A stretch of DNA of 64,000 nt from Mesorhizobium qingshengii. GTDB lineage: Bacteria; Pseudomonadota; Alphaproteobacteria; Rhizobiales; Rhizobiaceae. Shown in pieces: positions 42,430 to 52,163 of this stretch. Both the position numbers and the translations under genes were made by a program. Every line of letters starts with the position of its first letter. The first letter of the stretch is position 1. The stretch spans positions 186,001 to 250,000 of the forward strand of contig NZ_JAPFQA010000001.1 in the NCBI RefSeq assembly GCF_027563465.1, written 5' to 3'. The notes beneath the pieces were generated by a model, which searched no databases, had not been told where the DNA came from, and worked only from the letters and a program-made list of their open reading frames with translations.

Positions 42430-44795
42430 ATGGCAATCGCGGACCCGTCAAACGTCACGATGAACCTGCCGCGGCGCGACGCACGCGACAAGCTGCTCGG
42501 CCGTACGCGCTACACCGTCGACCGCATGCTGCCGCGCATGCTTCACGCTGCGATCCTGCGATCGGAGGTCGCGTCGGCCCGCATCCTGAAGATCGACATC
42601 ACGCGTGCCCGTCAAATGCCGGGCGTGCGCGCCGTAGCGCTTGCCGAAGACGCCCCGGGAATGCACGGTATCGGCATCGCCGACCATCCGCTCTTCGCCT
42701 CGGGCGTCATCCGCTTTCATGGCGAGCAGATCGCCGCGGTCGCCGCCGACACCTACGAGCAGGCCCAGGCGGCGGCACGCGCGATCGAAGTCGAACTTGA
42801 ACCCCTTCCCATCGTGCTCACCATGGCCGATGCGCTGGCGCCTGGCGCTGCCTTGGTTCACCCCGACTGGAAAAACTACGAAGTTCTGTTCGAAGGCGGC
42901 GCTCGTGGCGGCAACGTTGCCTGGGAAGCGACGGTGGTCCGGGGCGATACCGAAGCGGCGTTCGCCCGCGATGACGTCGTGGTCGTGGAGAGCTGCTTTC
43001 GGGTCGGCCGGCAGAACCATGTCTCGCTCGAACCGCGGGCCGTCGTCGCCTCCTACGAGGACGGTCGCTACCATATCGAGACGTCGACACAGGTTCCGTG
43101 GACGGTTCGCAACATGACGGCGAAGCTGCTGGGTATTCCTGCCTCTCAGGTGCATCTCACGGTGCCGCCCGTGGGCGGGGGGTTCGGTCAGAAATTCGAC
43201 TGTACGCTGGAGCCTTATGCGGCGATCCTGGCGCGCAAATCCGGGCAGCCAGTGCGCCTCGTCTATTCGAGGCAGGAGGAGATGCTGACCTGCCTCTGCC
43301 GCGAAAACGCCGAAATCAAGATCCGATCCGCGGTGACCAAAAGTGGCGACATCGCTGGACGCGAGGCCGTCGTGCTGATGGACTGCGGCGCCTATGGCGG
43401 CGAGCAGATTTTCCTCACGACGATGACGGCGCACACGCTCGGCGGCAACTACAGGCTTGGCTCGGTCAAGCTGGCGAGCCGTGCGGTCTACACCAACACT
43501 CCCCCCAACGGCGCCTTTCGCGCCTGCAACGGTGTCTACAACACATTCGCACTGGAGCGGCATACGGACGAGATCTGCCAGGCCATCGGGATGGATCCGC
43601 TCGAATTCAGGCGGCGGAACGTGCTGGGCGACGGAGACCTTGGCGCGACGGGCCAGGTCTTCGAAGGCGACGTGCTCGGCCCGATGCTTGATCGCATGGC
43701 AAAGCTGCGGGAAGCGTCTCCCAGCAAGAGGCCCGTGGCGGGCGGGCGCCTTTACGGCCGGGCCACCGTGGTGGGCACCTGGTTCATCTTCGTCGGCCCA
43801 CCATCAACCTGAATGCCGACGGCAGCGCGACGCTCATCACCGCCGGGGTCGAGCTTGGCCAGGGCACGATGGTGCAGGCGTTGCCGCAGATCGTCGCCCA
43901 TGAGCTCGGGATTCATCCGAATGACGTGATCGTTCGCAATGCCGATACGGATGCAGCCGGTTTCGATCTCGGCGTCGGCGGAGGCCGCACGACCGTCTCC
44001 GTCGGCGCGGCGAGCCTCGCCGCTGCCGCGGATGTACGCAACAAGATCCTGAATACGGCGAGCGAGTTGCTGCAGACCCAGCCGGAACGGCTGGTCTTGC
44101 GCAATGGACGGGTTGAGATCGCCGGGATCGAGGGATCGGGGATGACCATTGCCCAGGCCGTCCAGCACGCACACCGGTTGACGGGTCCAGTTGTCGGCAG
44201 CGGCTCGTTCACCAATCCTGGCGTGCCGGCGATGCCCGGCTGCGCGGCGGGCCATTTCATCGACGCGATCGATATTCCCGTCTTCAACGTCCATGATTGC
44301 GAGGTCGCGGTGGACCCCGACACCGGCCATGTCGAAATCCTGAGCTACAAGGTGGTGCAGGATGTCGGCCGGGCGCTCAACCCACGCGCCATCCACGGGC
44401 AGATCCAGGGCGGGGTCACGCAGGGACTGGGCTACGCGCTGCATGAAGAGCATACCATCGGCGAGGACGGGTGCATCCGGCAGGACAGCCTCGAGACCTA
44501 TCGCGTTCCACTCGCATTGGATACCGTGCCTGTCGAGATCGACCTCTACGAAGGCGCGCCTTCCATTGGCCCGCTCGGCGCCAAGGGCGCGGGCGAGGTG
44601 CCCATTCTCAATCCCCCGGCAGCCGTCGCCTGCGCCGTCGCCAACGCCACCGGGCGCCGTGTCCAGCAAATGCCGCTCACGCCGCCGCGCGTGCTGGGGC
44701 TTCTGCTGGGCAGGGAACCTGCCGTCGAACTGCCTCACATCGCCGGCAACTGGTGGGACAATGTGCTGATGAGGCCCCGGCCCACTGATCGATGA
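42430..44795 (+). pseudogene. Molybdenum hydroxylase large subunit, frameshifted near 43795-43803
   Basis: The first frame (42430-43812) carries QNHVSLEPRAVVASYEDG, VPPVGGGFGQKFDCTLEP and AFRACNGVYNTFALERHTDE, the molybdopterin-binding blocks. It stops after WFIFVGPPST. The other frame continues at once with INLNADGSATLITAGVELGQ and goes on to the catalytic glutamate region GAKGAGEVPILNPP, ending at 44795. Loss of one base in the GGCCCACCATC stretch explains the break. Joined, the protein would be about 788 residues, normal for the family. With all catalytic motifs intact this is a recent mutation or a sequence error; if real, the hydroxylase is inactive. Natural substrates are N-heterocycles, purines or aldehydes. 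Confidence 0.88.
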
Positions 44796-44883
44796 GGGAT
44801 CCTCCCATGGCCTCCCAGCGCGCAAATGGCCGTCTGTCGGGGCTGCGTCCAGCGAGCGGTTGTGGCCGAAGTACGGGCGGCAA

Positions 44884-46314
44884 CTACATTTCCGTCACGA
44901 ACTTCGTCCGCAGGTAGGCGTCGAGGCCTTCGATGCCGCTCTCCGAGCCATAGCCGGATTCGTTGACGCCGCCGAAGGGCGTTTCGGGTGTCGACACCAT
45001 CATATGGTTGACGCCGACCATGCCGGCTTCCAGCGCCGCCTCGGTCTTTTGGGCAAGGCTGAGGTTGCGGGTGAACACAAACGAGGCCAGTCCGTAAGGC
45101 AGTGAGTTTGCCCGCCCGATCATGTCGTCGAAGGTTGAGAACGGGGTCGTCGGGGCGATCGGCCCGAATGGTTCCTCGGCCATGATGCGCGCGGTGTCAG
45201 GCACGTCCCTCAGCAATGTCGGGGCATAGAAATAGCCCTTGTTGCCGATGCGCTTGCCGCCGGTGACGACGGTCGCGCCTTTCGCCATTGCATCGCTGAC
45301 GAAAGCGTCCATGGCATCCAGCCGCCGTGGCGCGATCATCGGGCCCATCTGCACGTTTGTGTCGAGGCCGTCGCCAATCCTGAGCTTTTCGGCGCGGGCG
45401 GCAAAGCCGTCGATGAAGCGGTCATAGACAGCCTCATGCACGTAGAAACGGGTCGGCGAGGTGCACACCTGGCCGGCATTGCGGAACTTGAATGCGACGA
45501 CCGTATCGAGTGTCTTTTCGAGATCGGCGTCCTCATAAACGATGACGGGAGCGTGGCCGCCGAGCTCCATGGTGCAGCGCTTCAACGTGTCGGCGGCCTG
45601 CTTCTGCAGCAGCTTTCCAACCGCGATCGAGCCGGTCAGCGAGACCTTCTTCGGGATCGGCGAGGCGATCAGATAGGACGAGACCCGGGCGGGTTCGCCG
45701 AACACGATGTTGAGCACGCCCGCCGGAAGTCCGGCGTCCTGGAAGCAGCGGGCGATGGCCACGGCGGTTCCGGGCGTTTCCTCCGCCGGCTTCAGGATGA
45801 TCGAGCATCCTGCGCCCAGCGCGCCCGAAATCTTGCGGATGACATTGCTGGCCGGAAAGTTCCAGGCGGCAAAGGCGACCACCGGTCCGACCGGCTCCTT
45901 GAACACCATCTGCCGCACGCCGGGCAGCCGGGCAGGGACGATGCGCCCGTAAGCGCGCTTGCCTTCTTCCGCGTACCAGCGGGTCGCATCGGCGGCGAAC
46001 TGCACCTCGCCGGTGGCCTCGGCCAGCGCCTTGCCATTCTCCATCGTCAGTATGCGGGCGATGGTGTCCTTGCGCTGTTCGATCAGGTCGGCGGCCTTGT
46101 CCATGATCGCCCAGCGCTGCATCGCGGTCATGGCCTTCCACAGCTTGAAGCCCTTGGCCGAGGCCAAAAGAGCGCGGTCGAGATCGGTCTCAGTGGCATG
46201 CGGCACGGTTGCCAGCACCTCTTCTGTGGCGGGATTGATCAATGGTTCGGACTTGCCGTCCGATCCCTGGCACCACGCGCCGTCAATCAGCAGCTCGATC
46301 GTCTCTGGATACAT
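44884..46314 (-). CDS. NAD(P)-dependent aldehyde dehydrogenase, succinate-semialdehyde dehydrogenase-like
   Basis: The 476-residue protein has VAFAAWNFPASNVIRKISGA, MELGGHAPVIVYEDADLEKT with the catalytic Glu, and AGQVCTSPTRFYVHE with the catalytic Cys. The pattern FGGVNESGYGSESGIEGLDA at the C-terminus is that of class I aldehyde dehydrogenases close to GabD or to 2-oxoglutarate-semialdehyde dehydrogenases. It is divergent from the GntR gene at 46426 and convergent with the hydroxylase operon. If the next operon degrades a hydroxyproline, this could oxidise the final semialdehyde, but that is inference. Confidence 0.9.
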   Translation of the reverse strand: MYPETIELLIDGAWCQGSDGKSEPLINPATEEVLATVPHATETDLDRALLASAKGFKLWKAMTAMQRWAIMDKAADLIEQRKDTIARILTMENGKALAEATGEVQFAADATRWYAEEGKRAYGRIVPARLPGVRQMVFKEPVGPVVAFAAWNFPASNVIRKISGALGAGCSIILKPAEETPGTAVAIARCFQDAGLPAGVLNIVFGEPARVSSYLIASPIPKKVSLTGSIAVGKLLQKQAADTLKRCTMELGGHAPVIVYEDADLEKTLDTVVAFKFRNAGQVCTSPTRFYVHEAVYDRFIDGFAARAEKLRIGDGLDTNVQMGPMIAPRRLDAMDAFVSDAMAKGATVVTGGKRIGNKGYFYAPTLLRDVPDTARIMAEEPFGPIAPTTPFSTFDDMIGRANSLPYGLASFVFTRNLSLAQKTEAALEAGMVGVNHMMVSTPETPFGGVNESGYGSESGIEGLDAYLRTKFVTEM

Positions 46315-46402
46315 GTCCTGGCCCTTTCCAGCCCGGTGGTCCGCGGAAGGCCGCCGGCAGATTGCACGTCAAAAGAAATTACCGCGATGGCTTGACCTGT
46401 AC

Positions 46403-46414
46403 ATTGTATACAGT
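46403..46414. promoter_or_regulatory. Candidate GntR operator around ATTGTATACAGT
   Basis: TGTATACA (46405-46412) is a perfect palindrome inside a longer imperfect repeat, in the 110-bp spacer between the aldehyde dehydrogenase and the GntR gene. FadR-type GntR regulators commonly bind TNGTATACNA-like sites. It lies 12 bp before the regulator start, so autorepression and control of the divergent gene are both possible. Confidence 0.6.
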
Positions 46415-46425
46415 ATGGTGTCGAC

Positions 46426-47106
46426 ATGATTTTAGCGCGCATTCAGAAATTGTCGGTCGCCATCCCCGAGAATCTCGCCGAGATGTTGGAGGAGGAGATC
46501 ATCTTCGGCCGCATCAAATCCCGGGAGCGATTGACCGAGGAAATGGTCGCCGAACGATACGGCGTCAGCCGGTCGCCGGTGCGTGAGGCTTTGAGGTTGC
46601 TCGAGCGCGATGGCCTGGTGATGCGCGAGGCCCGGCGCGGCATCTGGGTTTCACCGATGTCGCAGCGCGACTTCGATGAGGTCTATATGTGCCGCATCGA
46701 GCTGGAAGGACTGGTCGCCAAGCAGGCCGCCGAATCCACCGACATCGAGAAGAAAGCCGAGTTCAAGATTCTGCTGTCCGAGCTAAAGGAGGCGCAGTCC
46801 AGGAACGACGCCCGGCAGTTCTTCATCGTCGACGTGCGCGGATCTTTTCTGACCTACGATCTTGCCGGCAACAAGACCCTGACGCGCCTGCTGGGCGGGC
46901 TCGAAAAGCAGGCCTTGCGGTATCGCTATCACGCCTACGAGCAGGATCCGAAGATCATCCAGCTCTCCCTGGACGACACGGCTCGCATTTACGACGCGAT
47001 CACCGAGGGCGATGGCGAAAGCGCCAAGGCGATGACCGAAAACCTCATTCGGGAAATCTGGCAGAGCATGCGGGCCGGCATTCGCGACGCCTTCGGAGAG
47101 GGCTAG
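46426..47106 (+). CDS. GntR-family transcriptional regulator, FCD type
   Basis: The 226-residue protein has the winged helix EEEIIFGRIKSRERLTEEMV and YGVSRSPVREALRLLERDGL, then an FCD domain with helices rich in Glu/Lys. It starts the operon that continues with the proline-racemase-family gene three bases after its stop. The ligand is presumably the operon substrate, perhaps an amino or imino acid. It resembles the regulator at 21604 in length and layout only. Confidence 0.9.
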   Translation: MILARIQKLSVAIPENLAEMLEEEIIFGRIKSRERLTEEMVAERYGVSRSPVREALRLLERDGLVMREARRGIWVSPMSQRDFDEVYMCRIELEGLVAKQAAESTDIEKKAEFKILLSELKEAQSRNDARQFFIVDVRGSFLTYDLAGNKTLTRLLGGLEKQALRYRYHAYEQDPKIIQLSLDDTARIYDAITEGDGESAKAMTENLIREIWQSMRAGIRDAFGEG

Positions 47107-47109
47107 TTC

Positions 47110-48102
47110 GTGACCACCATTTCGTCAGCGTTCAGCGTCATTGATTCCCATACGGCCGGTCATCCCACGCGAGTCATCCTGAGCGGTGTCCCGAAGCTTG
47201 CCGGTTTGAGCGTGCGGGATCAGCGGGACCATTTCCGTCAGCACTTTGACCATCTCCGCCCGGCGTTGCTGCATGAGCCGCGAGGTCATGCGGCCATGGT
47301 CGGCCTGGTGCCGGTCGCCTCCGATGTCGCCGACTATGGCGCGTTCTTCATCTCGTCCTATGTCTATCTCGACATGTGCGGTCACGGCACGATCGGCTAT
47401 GCCAGGACGCTGGCCTTCACCGGGCAGATCAGCGCTGACACCGGTGACAGCTTCACGCTGGAAACGCCGGCCGGCATCGTCACGGTTCATCTGATCTGGG
47501 CTGGCGATGGTTCGCTCGACCGCGTGCGGATTGCCAATGTCCCAAGCTATGTCGGGCTCGAGCATCTGAGCGTTGCCGTTGAAGAGCTAGGCTCGGTCGA
47601 TGCCGCAATCGTCTACGCCGGCATGTGGTATGCGCTCGTCGACGCCGCGCCGCTCGGCCTCAAGCTTGTTCCGGACAGCGCATCGACACTGATGCGGGCG
47701 GGCGCCCGGATCAAGGACGCGATCAAGGCGGCAACGCAGGACATGCCGCTGTTTGCCGGCGCGGCCGCGCCGAGCGTGCTTTTCTACGATGACGACAGCG
47801 AGAACTCGGCGACGCATTTCCTTGTTCTGGAATCGAACAAGTTCGACCGCTCGCCTTGCGGCACCGGGACCTCGGCGCGGCTGACTTTTCTGCTGGAGAA
47901 GGGGCTCATCGGCCCCGACCAGACCTACCACGCCAGGAACATCCTCGGCATTCCGTTCGAGGCGCGCCTGCAAAAGCGCGTCCGGGCCGAAGGCCGGGAG
48001 GCGATGATTGTCGAGATCGAAGGCGCCGCCTTCATCACCTCGACCCAGACCATCTTCTTCGAGAAAGGCGATCCTCTCTCGCAGGGATTCTTATGCCGCT
48101 AA
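47110..48102 (+). CDS. Proline racemase family epimerase (4-hydroxyproline 2-epimerase type)
   Basis: A GTG start three bases after the GntR stop gives 330 residues. Both catalytic cysteines are present: Cys90 in MCGHGTIGYA and Cys250 in RSPCGTGTSAR, so it should be a racemase or epimerase and not the dehydratase form, in which one Cys is replaced. The opening VIDSHTAGHPTRVI is typical. 4-Hydroxyproline 2-epimerases convert trans-4-hydroxy-L-proline to the cis-D isomer. The D-amino-acid dehydrogenase-like enzyme in the same operon (54684) would be a natural next step. Proline or another imino acid is also possible. Confidence 0.88.
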   Translation: MTTISSAFSVIDSHTAGHPTRVILSGVPKLAGLSVRDQRDHFRQHFDHLRPALLHEPRGHAAMVGLVPVASDVADYGAFFISSYVYLDMCGHGTIGYARTLAFTGQISADTGDSFTLETPAGIVTVHLIWAGDGSLDRVRIANVPSYVGLEHLSVAVEELGSVDAAIVYAGMWYALVDAAPLGLKLVPDSASTLMRAGARIKDAIKAATQDMPLFAGAAAPSVLFYDDDSENSATHFLVLESNKFDRSPCGTGTSARLTFLLEKGLIGPDQTYHARNILGIPFEARLQKRVRAEGREAMIVEIEGAAFITSTQTIFFEKGDPLSQGFLCR

Positions 48103-48131
48103 CCAACCAATAATTCAGAAAGGGGAATGAA

Positions 48132-48974
48132 ATGAAATTCACAGTCATTCGTACGTTCATGGCCGCCTTGACCATCGGCCTCGGCCTGCTCTCGGCACCC
48201 ATCGCCGCATCGGCCGACGACAATCCATCCGCTGTCATCGAACAGATCCGCGCCAGCGGCGTGCTGAAGGTGCCGGTCATGACCGGCGAGGAACCGGGCT
48301 ACATCAAGGACCCGGCCACCGGCCAGTGGAGCGGCTTCTACTATGAATTCCTCGGCGAGATCGCGACCCAGCTCGGCGTCAAGCTCGAGCCTGTCGAGAC
48401 GACCTGGGGCAACCTGGCCGCCGACTTCCAGTCCAACAAGATCGACATCGCCATCGGCGTCAATCCGAACCCGAAGCGCGGCCTTGTCGTCGACTATCTG
48501 TGGGAGCCGCTGTTCACCGACGCCTGGGCCGTGCTGACGCCTCCCGGCAAGCCGGTCAAGACCTGGGCCGAACTCAACTCGCCCGACAAGACCGTTGTCG
48601 TCCAGAAGGGCAGCACCATGCAGGTCGTCGCCGAGGCCTTGCTGCCGAAGGCCAAGATCACGCCGGTGGAAGATCGCGGCCTGGCGCTGATGGAACTCCA
48701 GGCTGGCCGCGCCGATGGCGTCGTCTTCTCCATTTTCGACGCTTTGCAGATCACCAACCAGAAGATCGGAAATGTGTCGCTTCCCGAGCCGATCCTGCGC
48801 AATCCGGCAACGCTTGCCGTGGCGCGCAAGCCCGGCAATGCCGGCTTCATCAACTTCCTGACCAACTGGATACTGCAGGAACGTTCGCTCGGCCTCGCCC
48901 AGGGCAAGCTTGCCCGCTCATGGGAAGCCCGTGGCATCGATCTGTCGATCCTTCCGGCAGGCTTCAGCTTCTGA
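48132..48974 (+). CDS. Periplasmic binding protein of a polar amino-acid ABC transporter
   Basis: The 280-residue protein starts with a signal peptide (FMAALTIGLGLLSAPIAASA). The PBP type 2 fold is shown by IRASGVLKVPVMTGEEPGYI, SGFYYEFLGEIATQLGVKLE and NKIDIAIGVNPNPKRGLVVD. The usual amino-acid-binding Arg within the second domain is not clearly assigned here. It supplies the GlnP/GlnQ-like permease and ATPase that follow. A perfect 13-bp hairpin lies directly after the gene, as at two other binding-protein genes in this window. Confidence 0.88.
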   Translation: MKFTVIRTFMAALTIGLGLLSAPIAASADDNPSAVIEQIRASGVLKVPVMTGEEPGYIKDPATGQWSGFYYEFLGEIATQLGVKLEPVETTWGNLAADFQSNKIDIAIGVNPNPKRGLVVDYLWEPLFTDAWAVLTPPGKPVKTWAELNSPDKTVVVQKGSTMQVVAEALLPKAKITPVEDRGLALMELQAGRADGVVFSIFDALQITNQKIGNVSLPEPILRNPATLAVARKPGNAGFINFLTNWILQERSLGLAQGKLARSWEARGIDLSILPAGFSF

Positions 48975-48983
48975 TCGCAAACA

Positions 48984-49014
48984 GCCTGACCGCCGCACAG
49001 CGCGGCGGTCAGGC
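48984..49014 (+). repeat. 13-bp perfect hairpin after the amino-acid binding-protein gene
   Basis: GCCTGACCGCCGC pairs perfectly with GCGGCGGTCAGGC over a five-base loop, 10 bp after the stop codon and 36 bp before the permease start. It is GC-rich with no T-run, so it is a likely processing or attenuation structure. Confidence 0.75.
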
Positions 49015-49049
49015 CACCACTGGACGTGCATCGAACCAGTGAGGACGCC

Positions 49050-49706
49050 ATGTTCGACTATACAGTCATAACCAACAACATCGGGCTGCTCTGGCAGGGT
49101 CTCCTGATGACGCTCTACTTTACCGTGATCACGATCGGCGCGGGCATGCTGATTGGCCTTTTCATCGGGCTTATCCAGCTGAGCACCTTCCGTCCGCTGG
49201 TCATCCTCGGCCAGATCTATGTCGAGTTCTTCCGCAACATTCCGCTGCTCGTCACGCTGTTGTGGGTCTACTACGCCTTCCCGATCTTCGCCGGTATCAA
49301 TGTCACGAAATTCTGGGCCGGCTTCATTGGGCTCAGCTGCTACGTCGGCTCCTTCTACGCCGAAATCCTGCGCGCCGGCGTCCAGTCGGTCGATCCCGGC
49401 CAGACGGATGCGGCAACCGCCATCGGCATGTCCTATGGCCAGCGCATGCGCCGGATTATCCTGCCGCAGGCCTTTCGAAAGATGATCCCGCCGCTCGCCG
49501 GTCAGTCGATCATCCAGATGAAGAACACGACGCTGCTGTCGATGATAACGGTCCCGGACCTTCTTTATCAGGCCAGCTACATCAGCAGTTTCACCTATAG
49601 GCCGATGGAAGTTTACACCGCCGTTGGCGTCATCTTCCTGATTATCCTGGTTCCGCTGACGCTGCTGTCCCGGAAACTCGAAAAGAGCGGGGCCAGCGTA
49701 AAATGA
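49050..49706 (+). CDS. Polar amino-acid ABC transporter permease
   Basis: From the ATG at 49050 the 218-residue product has about five hydrophobic segments and the HisM/GlnP signatures [20 protein letters not shown] and [20 protein letters not shown], followed by [20 protein letters not shown], the coupling EAA-type loop. It is a single permease, so it probably works as a homodimer. Its end overlaps the ATPase start (ATGA). Confidence 0.93.
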   Translation: MFDYTVITNNIGLLWQGLLMTLYFTVITIGAGMLIGLFIGLIQLSTFRPLVILGQIYVEFFRNIPLLVTLLWVYYAFPIFAGINVTKFWAGFIGLSCYVGSFYAEILRAGVQSVDPGQTDAATAIGMSYGQRMRRIILPQAFRKMIPPLAGQSIIQMKNTTLLSMITVPDLLYQASYISSFTYRPMEVYTAVGVIFLIILVPLTLLSRKLEKSGASVK

Positions 49707-50566
49707 GCATCACCCAATCGAATGCCCCCGCGCCGGAGAAGAGCGACAGGCCGGTGCTGCGGCTGGACCGCATCTGCCTGAAGTTCGGCGACAAGCGGGT
49801 GCTGAACGGCATCGACCTCTCGGTCGTCGAAGGCGAGGTGGTCGTGCTGATCGGCGCCAGCGGATCGGGCAAGACATCGCTGCTGCGCTGCATCAACCTG
49901 CTGAACACTCCGACCAGCGGCAGCATCGTCATCGGCGACGAGATTCTGTTTCACAACGAGGCCAGCGGCAAGGGCCGTTCCCAGATACCCAACCAGGAAG
50001 TCAACCGGATACGCTCGAAGACCGGCATGGTGTTCCAGCAGTTCAACCTCTTCCCGCACATGACGGCGCTCGAGAACGTCATGGAAGGCCCGGTTATCGT
50101 CAAGAAGGAGCCGAAGGAGCAGGCGCGTCAAACGGCGCTGAAGCTTCTCGATGTCATGGGGCTGGCACAGCATGTGGAGAAATATCCGCGCCAGCTTTCC
50201 GGCGGCCAGCAACAGCGGGTCGCGATCGCCAGGGCCATGGCCATGCAGCCCAAGGTGATGCTGTTCGACGAGCCGACCTCGGCGCTCGATCCCGAACTTG
50301 TCGGCGAAGTGATGAAGGCGATGGTCGAGCTGGCCAAGAGCGGCATGACCATGGTGATCGTGACCCACGAACTGGGCTTTGCCTTCGAGGTCGCCGATCG
50401 GGTGGTGTTTCTCGACCAGGGATTGGTCGCGGAACAGGGGCCACCGTCCAAGGTGCTGCTGCATCCCGAACATCCGCGTCTGAAGAGTTTTGTCGGACGC
50501 TTCCATGAATCGGCGGATCTGCTTCGCCCGTTCCTCGAGGCGCGTGAGGCCGAGAAGGCGTGCTGA
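49703..50566 (+). CDS. Polar amino-acid ABC transporter ATP-binding protein (GlnQ-like)
   Basis: The 287-residue protein has Walker [17 protein letters not shown]-loop [19 protein letters not shown], signature [15 protein letters not shown] and Walker [15 protein letters not shown]. It carries an N-terminal extension of about 15 residues and a C-terminal tail after [12 protein letters not shown]. It energises uptake through the permease whose gene it overlaps. The family takes up amino acids and opines; substrate follows the binding protein. Confidence 0.94.
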   Translation: MSITQSNAPAPEKSDRPVLRLDRICLKFGDKRVLNGIDLSVVEGEVVVLIGASGSGKTSLLRCINLLNTPTSGSIVIGDEILFHNEASGKGRSQIPNQEVNRIRSKTGMVFQQFNLFPHMTALENVMEGPVIVKKEPKEQARQTALKLLDVMGLAQHVEKYPRQLSGGQQQRVAIARAMAMQPKVMLFDEPTSALDPELVGEVMKAMVELAKSGMTMVIVTHELGFAFEVADRVVFLDQGLVAEQGPPSKVLLHPEHPRLKSFVGRFHESADLLRPFLEAREAEKAC

Positions 50567-50669
50567 AGGCACGCCGCTTCACGCACAACAGTCAAGTGGC
50601 CATCGTCGGCAAGGGAACCGCACCAATCCATGCGGGCCCTTCGAGATGGCCGCGGAAGGAAAGATATCA

Positions 50670-52148
50670 ATGACGCTGAGTTTCGATCCAGCCACGGTCT
50701 CCATCCCCAAGGGCCATCACATTGGCGGGCAGTATGTTGAACTGCCTGGCACGGAGATCGAGGTTCTTCGGCCGTCTGACCTCCAGCACATGGGCATGGT
50801 CACCGACGGCGGCGAAGCCGCGGTGCAGCAGGCCGTCGATGCCGCAAAAGGAGCGCTGGCGCGGAGCCGCTGGGCTAAGATCGCGCCACGCGACCGCGCC
50901 GCCGTGCTGTTGCGCTTCGCGGCCTTGATCGAGGAGAATGCCACCTATCTCGGACAGCTGGAGGCGATGGGGTCGAGCCGGCTGATTTCGATGACCATTG
51001 TCAGGGACGCGGTACGCACCGCCGGCGTCGTGCGCTTCTACGCCGAGTTCTGCGACAAGATCGAAGGCACGGTCACCTCGACCGAGGCGAATGCGCTCAG
51101 CATCGTCAAGCACGAGCCCTACGGCATTGTCGGCGCGATCGTGCCCTGGAACTTCCCGATGATCACCGCTGCGTGGAAATTCGCCCCGGCGCTGGCCGCC
51201 GGCAACGCGGTGGTGATGAAGACTTCGGAACTGACGCCGCACAGCCTTCTTGCCTTGGCGGAGCTTGCCGCCAGGGCCGGCATTCCCGCCGGCCTGTTCA
51301 ATGTCGTCAACGGCTATGGCCACACGACCGGAGCGGCAATCGTGCGCCATCCCGACATCCTGAAGATCTCGTTCACCGGCTCGACGCAGACAGGGGCGGC
51401 GATCATGACGCTGGCGGCCCAGTCCGGCATCAAGCCCGTCACCCTCGAGCTTGGCGGCAAGAGCCCGCAACTGGTACTCGCGGATGCCGGCGATATCGAT
51501 GTGGTGGCCGGTCGGGTCGCGGCGGCGTTCATGGACAATGCCGGCCAGGTCTGCACGGCGGGCTCGCGGCTGATCGTCGAGGACAAGATTGCGGATGAAC
51601 TCGTAGAGCGTCTCATCGCCCGGACCAAGGCGATCAAGGCGGGACCGACCTGGGACGAGACTACGACCTTCGCACCGATCATCAGCCGCAAGCAGCTTGA
51701 GCGCATCGATACGATGGTCCGTGGCAGCATCGGTGAGGGCGCCTCGGTGGTCACAGGCGCAACAGTGCTCGAAGGCCGCAACGAAGGCAGCTTCTATGCG
51801 CCGACGATCCTGGAAAACGTCTCCGACGACAATATCGGTTTCAAGGAAGAGTTCTTTGGTCCGGTGCTGACCGTGCGCACCTTCGCCGATCTCGAGGAAG
51901 GCCTCGCCCAGGCGGCGCACCCGGTCTACGGGCTTGCCGCCAGTGTCCATACCACGGACCTGAAGAAAGCGCTCAAGGCAGCGGATTCGATCGAGGCCGG
52001 CATGGTCTGGATCAACCAGCACGGGCGCGGCCCGGAGTTCACCTATCCGGCCGGCGGCTACAAGGGGTCCGGCTTTGGCAAGGACATGGGCCGTGCCGGT
52101 ATCGAGGCGTTCCTGCGCCAAAAGGCCATCTGGGCCAACTACGCCTGA
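50670..52148 (+). CDS. NAD(P)-dependent aldehyde dehydrogenase
   Basis: The start at 50670 follows GAAGGAAAG; the 492-residue product has GIVGAIVPWNFPMITAAWKF, LELGGKSPQLVLADAGDIDV with the catalytic Glu, and NAGQVCTAGSRLIVEDKI with the catalytic Cys, ending VWINQHGRGPEFTYPAGGYK and SGFGKDMG. It is a class I aldehyde dehydrogenase with a substrate that I cannot name. It is 104 bp downstream of the transporter genes and 15 bp before the GMC oxidoreductase, which might make its aldehyde. Confidence 0.92.
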   Translation: MTLSFDPATVSIPKGHHIGGQYVELPGTEIEVLRPSDLQHMGMVTDGGEAAVQQAVDAAKGALARSRWAKIAPRDRAAVLLRFAALIEENATYLGQLEAMGSSRLISMTIVRDAVRTAGVVRFYAEFCDKIEGTVTSTEANALSIVKHEPYGIVGAIVPWNFPMITAAWKFAPALAAGNAVVMKTSELTPHSLLALAELAARAGIPAGLFNVVNGYGHTTGAAIVRHPDILKISFTGSTQTGAAIMTLAAQSGIKPVTLELGGKSPQLVLADAGDIDVVAGRVAAAFMDNAGQVCTAGSRLIVEDKIADELVERLIARTKAIKAGPTWDETTTFAPIISRKQLERIDTMVRGSIGEGASVVTGATVLEGRNEGSFYAPTILENVSDDNIGFKEEFFGPVLTVRTFADLEEGLAQAAHPVYGLAASVHTTDLKKALKAADSIEAGMVWINQHGRGPEFTYPAGGYKGSGFGKDMGRAGIEAFLRQKAIWANYA

Positions 52149-52163
52149 AGCGAGCGCACGCCT

